A DNA stretch of 52,625 bases from Tannerella sp. (GTDB lineage Bacteria; Bacteroidota; Bacteroidia; Bacteroidales; Tannerellaceae), in assembly GCA_031285685.1 (NCBI GenBank), contig JAITVS010000201.1:1-52625 (forward strand). Reading direction: 5' to 3'. This document shows, piece by piece, positions 52,232 through 52,625 of this stretch. How positions within the stretch are numbered: position 1 is the first letter of the stretch; every line of letters begins with the position of its first letter. The position numbers were made by a program, and so were the translations under genes. The notes beneath the pieces are model-generated. The model saw nothing but the letters and a program-made list of their open reading frames with translations. It ran no database searches and was not told the DNA's origin.

Positions 52232-52625
52232 ACTTTACTTAAAATTCGATTAAAAAAGAGGGTTTTCCCTAATTTCTTTCTGCTAAAAAAGAGTCACTTT
52301 TGCAGTGAAAATGTGAGAAGCGAAAATCTGTGAAACGAAGCATGATTCTAAGAAAGTTCAGAGTTTCGGGTTCCAGGTTCCAAATAAAACCATTAGGCTT
52401 TGAACATGAAACCTTGAACTTGAGTGTGCATAGTTTACTCATAAAATATTAACTTATTAAGGAATTCGTGAATGCCAAAGGCATGTCATACTTCATTAAC
52501 ATAAAATATTCATGCGAATCAGTAGTTGAAAACCTAACGAATCGCAAGATGTTTAAAATATTTATTATCAATAAAATAAATGCATTAACATTTGTTCAAT
52601 CCCCTAGGAATCATTAACTTAGAAG
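52232..52625. other. Gene-free, AT-rich stretch with degenerate repeats at the right edge
   Basis: No reading frame of note and no RNA gene is seen here. At about 52370-52432 there is a low-complexity tract (GGTTCCAGGTTCCAAA, AACCTTGAACTTGAG) like that at 32860-32945. The word ATAAAATATT occurs at 52441-52450 and 52501-52510, 60 bases apart. A small dyad ATGCC-AAA-GGCAT lies at 52472-52484, and TTTATT/AATAAA pairs near 52560-52577. It may be the upstream region of a gene outside the window. Confidence 0.45.

Noticed and set aside
52400-52625. tRNA, riboswitch or CRISPR in the right-edge gap
   Set aside because: No cloverleaf, no conserved riboswitch core and no regularly spaced direct repeats are visible; the repeated 10-mer occurs only twice.

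Overview
This window comes from the chromosome of a Bacteroidota bacterium, most likely order Bacteroidales. The evidence is two SusC/SusD-type glycan utilisation loci, lipoproteins with Bacteroidota-style lipoboxes, TAnnTTTG (-7) promoter boxes with a TTG at about -33, a hybrid-free SusR-like regulator, and two secreted proteins with a C-terminal type IX secretion (T9SS type A) sorting domain. The T9SS cargo argues against Bacteroides sensu stricto and favours a Dysgonomonadaceae/Porphyromonadaceae/Tannerellaceae-like lineage; genus cannot be fixed by reading alone. No rRNA, tRNA, CRISPR array or complete mobile element was found.

Region 1 (1-15830, minus strand) is a polysaccharide locus: ECF sigma factor, FecR-type anti-sigma factor, a SusC-type TonB transporter with the STN signalling domain, a SusD-type lipoprotein broken by a one-base frameshift, a large GH2 enzyme, an AT-rich pair (BACON-like lipoprotein and T9SS trypsin-fold protease) and a second GH2 enzyme that stops right after its catalytic barrel. 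A 34-bp perfect palindrome sits just upstream of the sigma-factor gene.

Region 2 (15897-22828, minus) is an ABC export/lipoprotein-type transporter (ATPase plus two FtsX permeases) followed by an NtrC-type sigma-54 activator and its NtrB-type kinase. A GG-N10-GC sigma-54 promoter and an upstream inverted repeat lie in front of the ATPase gene, which suggests the whole cluster is under its own two-component system. A TapB/DUF3108-like secreted protein and its terminator lie upstream.

Region 3 (22983-29215) has a plus-strand pair, HipA-like kinase domain protein plus DUF3037 protein, convergent with two DUF3857/transglutaminase-like secreted proteins. One keeps the Cys-His-Asp triad; the other has lost the Cys and carries an HExxH metallopeptidase-like domain.

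Region 4 (29252-42935, minus) is a second utilisation locus: SusR-like membrane regulator, SusC, SusD, PKD-type surface lipoprotein, GH3, GH5 and GH3. The enzyme set points to a beta-glucan, with cleavage at the surface by GH5 and trimming to glucose by the GH3 enzymes.

Region 5 (43049-52625) holds mannonate dehydratase UxuA co-transcribed with a sialidase-fold/lactonase double beta-propeller protein, a tandem thioredoxin-like T9SS cargo protein, a DUF1573 protein, a membrane-anchored winged-helix regulator, and a TPR histidine kinase/NarL-type response regulator pair. The last 470 bases carry a good promoter and low-complexity non-coding sequence.
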